Shown here piece by piece: positions 62,701 to 64,000 of a stretch of 64,000 nucleotides of DNA; positions within the stretch are counted from its first letter, which is position 1; the number at the start of each line of letters is the position of its first letter. Below the pieces are notes generated by a model. It was not told the origin of the DNA and ran no database searches. It saw only the letters and a program-made list of their open reading frames with translations. The translations under genes were made by a program, and so were the position numbers. Source of the DNA: Prosthecobacter fusiformis (GTDB taxonomy: Bacteria > Verrucomicrobiota > Verrucomicrobiia > Verrucomicrobiales > Verrucomicrobiaceae); assembly GCF_004364345.1 (NCBI RefSeq), contig NZ_SOCA01000005.1, positions 62,001 to 126,000 on the forward strand, read 5' to 3'.

Positions 62701-64000
62701 TTCGATAGCCGATACCTCTCTTCATGCACCGTCCCAGAACTTCATTCAGAACTTTGACAAGCAATGGGTGCGCGCCTTTGCCGTTGCTCCATTTACCCAA
62801 GGGGGTCGGCTGCGGACATTGCTTGCCGTGACGACTGCACAGCCGCGCTGCTGGCGGGAGGATGAACAAAACCTCTTGGAAAATGTGGTGAGCCGTGTCC
62901 AGCCCCTGGTGGTGCAAGCGCGTGCGGCTCAGGATTTGCAAATTCGCGGCGAGCGCATGCAGCTCCTCACGGAGACGCTGGCCCAGCTACTCAGTGCGCG
63001 CAATCCTGAGACGGTGGTGCGCAATCTTTTCGCCAAAGTCGCCTGGCATTTGCGTGCGGATACCTATTTTAATTTCATGGTCACTCCAGCTGGAGATGCG
63101 CTGGAAATGCATTCATGTGCAGGCATCACGGAAGAGCAGGCATCCAACATTCGGCGTCTGGAGTTTGGGCAGTCCATTTGCGGAACCGTCGCAGAGACAT
63201 GCCAGGGCATCGTCGCCAACGACATTCAACACAGTGGCTACGACAAAGCGGATTTGGTGCGCAGCTTTGGCATTCAGACTTATGCTTGTCATCCGCTCAT
63301 CGCTGGCGGTCATCTGTTAGGCACTCTTTCATTCGCCAGCCGCACACGTCCACAGTTTGACGAAGATGAATTGAAGTTCATCCGCATCGTCACTCATTCG
63401 GCCGCACTGGTTCTGGAGCAGCTTAATGCCGCAGCGGCAAGGCTTCACCTGGCCACCATTGTCACTTCTTCCGATGATGCGATTCTGAGCAAAGATCTGG
63501 ATGGAAAGATCGCTAGTTGGAATCTCGGAGCTGAAAGAATGTTCGGTTACAAAGCCGCTGAAATTATCGGTAAACCAGTGACCATCTTGATTCCGGAGGA
63601 CCGCCAGGAGGAAGAACCTCTCATCATGGATCGCATCCGCGCAGGAGAGTCGATCGAGCACTATGAGACCGTAAGACAGCGCAAAGATGGCAGCTTACTG
63701 GACATCTCCCTCACCATTTCCCCCATCCGCGATTCCGAAGGAAACGTCACCGGGATTTCTAAAATCGGTCGTGACATTACCGACCGGAAGAAGAATGAGC
63801 TGGAATTGCTGCGCCGTGAACAGCTTTACCGCAGCATCGGAGAATCCATCAATTACGGCATCTGGGTCTGCGATGCTCAAGGACGCAACATTTACTCCAG
63901 TGATTCCTTCCTTAAACTAGTAGGGCTGACCCAGGAGGAATGTTCCGGGATGGGATGGGCCAGTGTTTTGCATCCTGACGCAGCGGCAGCTACCATTGAA
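59747..64000 (+). CDS. Large multi-sensor hybrid histidine kinase (3' end outside window)
   Basis: An open frame of at least 1418 codons running off the window. Domains in order: PAS-like region with 'FDWSDHPLGTPENWPQSL' (24-41), GAF (~180-330), HisKA with His360 in 'VSHEFRTPLTL', HATPase, a receiver (~625-740) with Asp673 in 'LVLSDAMMPG', PAS (~765-880), two GAF domains (~905-1050 and ~1080-1230), then PAS (~1235-1345, 'IVTSSDDAILSKDLDGKI') and the start of another PAS. Sensor modules after the receiver suggest a second kinase core beyond the window. It overlaps the preceding kinase gene by 4 bases. Confidence 0.9.
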   Translation, partial: MTPQAPISNENTNQVSWLKGGGEVGRRVREFDWSDHPLGTPENWPQSLKTSVSLMLNSRYAMWMGWGSELFFFCNDAYLPTLGLKTNWLGTPARIVWKEIWPDVGPRTESVVKDGVATWDEGLLLFLERSGFAEETYHTFSYSPISGEDGLVGGMLCVVTEETERVINERRLRMLRELAAGLTGVKNEKDLCSAFQECVQQHPKDLPFALIYLLRPGGHETRLGCSHGINMGHPMAPDLLDLDSEDLVWPLNAGEGVQFVGDLQERFTEIPFGTWDIPSQCAAVIPVTQQGKEGIAGHLVVGINPYRSFDAAYQGFLELLAGQVSGALSNVRMYEQEKQRVEEMAAMDRAKTAFFSNVSHEFRTPLTLMLSPLEDLLNKQHSLSDADLQLAGVAHRNGLRLLKLVNTLLDFSRIEAGRIEAAFEPVDLARLTMDLASGFRSALEKAGLKLTVECPPLREEIYVDRELWEKIVLNLLSNAFKFTLEGEIHVSVRDVEDGVKVSVRDTGAGIPLEAQARLFERFYRVQGTQGRSFEGTGIGLALVNELVKLHGGDVTVESQPGQGSTFTVHLLRGKEHLPAEHVRQGFHPNVRKAETLFTTEAEQWVPDASAPGTASPVIGSSPRMRILVADDNADMRGYVASLLSADYEVEAVADGNAAWTAIQRQRPDLVLSDAMMPGMDGFGLLQAVRGDAMLRTLPVILLSARAGEEAKVEGLDAGADDYLIKPFNARELLARVKVHLSLLRLRLDSLNEVTQVQNRLQHMLSLLPAGVYACDEKGRITFFNPLAAKLWGRAPDPDDPEIRYCGFHQVLLPDGRLLTQEETPVAQAVKNGKSFRNVEAEVVRADGTKFNISISIDPLRDDQGHITGAINIFQDITESKANALALKKELEERRRTEEHATFLSMLSQKLSLMHEPAEILEAASAMVGMHLKTDRCGFIEVDDAARMLTVRHDWARDDIPRQDSQHHFEDFGPIEFWKGIAQKGFSIADTSLHAPSQNFIQNFDKQWVRAFAVAPFTQGGRLRTLLAVTTAQPRCWREDEQNLLENVVSRVQPLVVQARAAQDLQIRGERMQLLTETLAQLLSARNPETVVRNLFAKVAWHLRADTYFNFMVTPAGDALEMHSCAGITEEQASNIRRLEFGQSICGTVAETCQGIVANDIQHSGYDKADLVRSFGIQTYACHPLIAGGHLLGTLSFASRTRPQFDEDELKFIRIVTHSAALVLEQLNAAAARLHLATIVTSSDDAILSKDLDGKIASWNLGAERMFGYKAAEIIGKPVTILIPEDRQEEEPLIMDRIRAGESIEHYETVRQRKDGSLLDISLTISPIRDSEGNVTGISKIGRDITDRKKNELELLRREQLYRSIGESINYGIWVCDAQGRNIYSSDSFLKLVGLTQEECSGMGWASVLHPDAAAATIE

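Overview
The window most resembles a chromosome segment of a Verrucomicrobiota bacterium, probably of the Verrucomicrobiaceae (Prosthecobacter/Verrucomicrobium-like). This is inferred from protein flavour (secreted sulfatase, LamG/DUF1080-type lectin-like secreted proteins, membrane pyrophosphatase, NhaD antiporter, Tat-exported enzymes) and from GC-rich interspersed intergenic repeats. There is no rRNA, CRISPR array, recognisable transposase or prophage. About 48 protein genes and four tRNA genes can be supported.

Layout. 0-9.9 kb: end of a LamG protein, gluQ, a YbjN-like gene, tRNA-Pro(UGG), a secreted esterase, an NhaD antiporter, a LolD-type ATPase, a Tat-type serine hydrolase, an L,D-transpeptidase and polX. 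9.9-19.1 kb: ftsB-like and eno (minus strand), then pgi, a small membrane gene, a NupC nucleoside transporter, hppA and a DhnA/LsrF-type aldolase, i.e. central carbon and energy metabolism. 19.1-28 kb: a duplicated tRNA-Asp unit with promoter and terminator, a Tat-exported superoxide dismutase, an APC permease, tRNA-Leu(AAG), a TraB/GumN protein, a dienelactone hydrolase and an FdhF/YdeP-type molybdopterin oxidoreductase. 28-33.7 kb: a repeat-rich stretch with an inverted-repeat cluster, a sulfatase, a duplicated 5' fragment of uvrC, a 79-bp tandem repeat, intact uvrC and a MITE-like inverted repeat. 33.7-43.2 kb: a lipid/envelope block with an acyl-ACP/CoA synthetase carrying an apparently dead acyltransferase domain, a YnbC/YnbD-like pair, an MBOAT/AlgJ-like fusion, lgt and a divergent kinase-like protein. 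43.2-48.5 kb: a Sel1-repeat protein, a GYF-type protein and glgX.

48.6 kb to the window end is the most interesting part. All genes there lie on the plus strand with short gaps or start/stop overlaps: a KaiC-like double ATPase, two KaiB-like proteins with lysine/alanine-rich histone-H1-like N-terminal tails, a PAS hybrid kinase with a similar basic tail, heme oxygenase, a biliverdin-type bacteriophytochrome, a small response regulator, a REC-PAS-HK-REC hybrid kinase, a short histidine kinase, and a very large multi-PAS/GAF hybrid kinase that runs off the window. Heme oxygenase would make the bilin, the phytochrome would sense red/far-red light, and the response regulator and kinases could relay to the KaiBC pair. 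This looks like a light-linked KaiBC signalling island in a non-cyanobacterium. Its function is inferred from gene content and order only.
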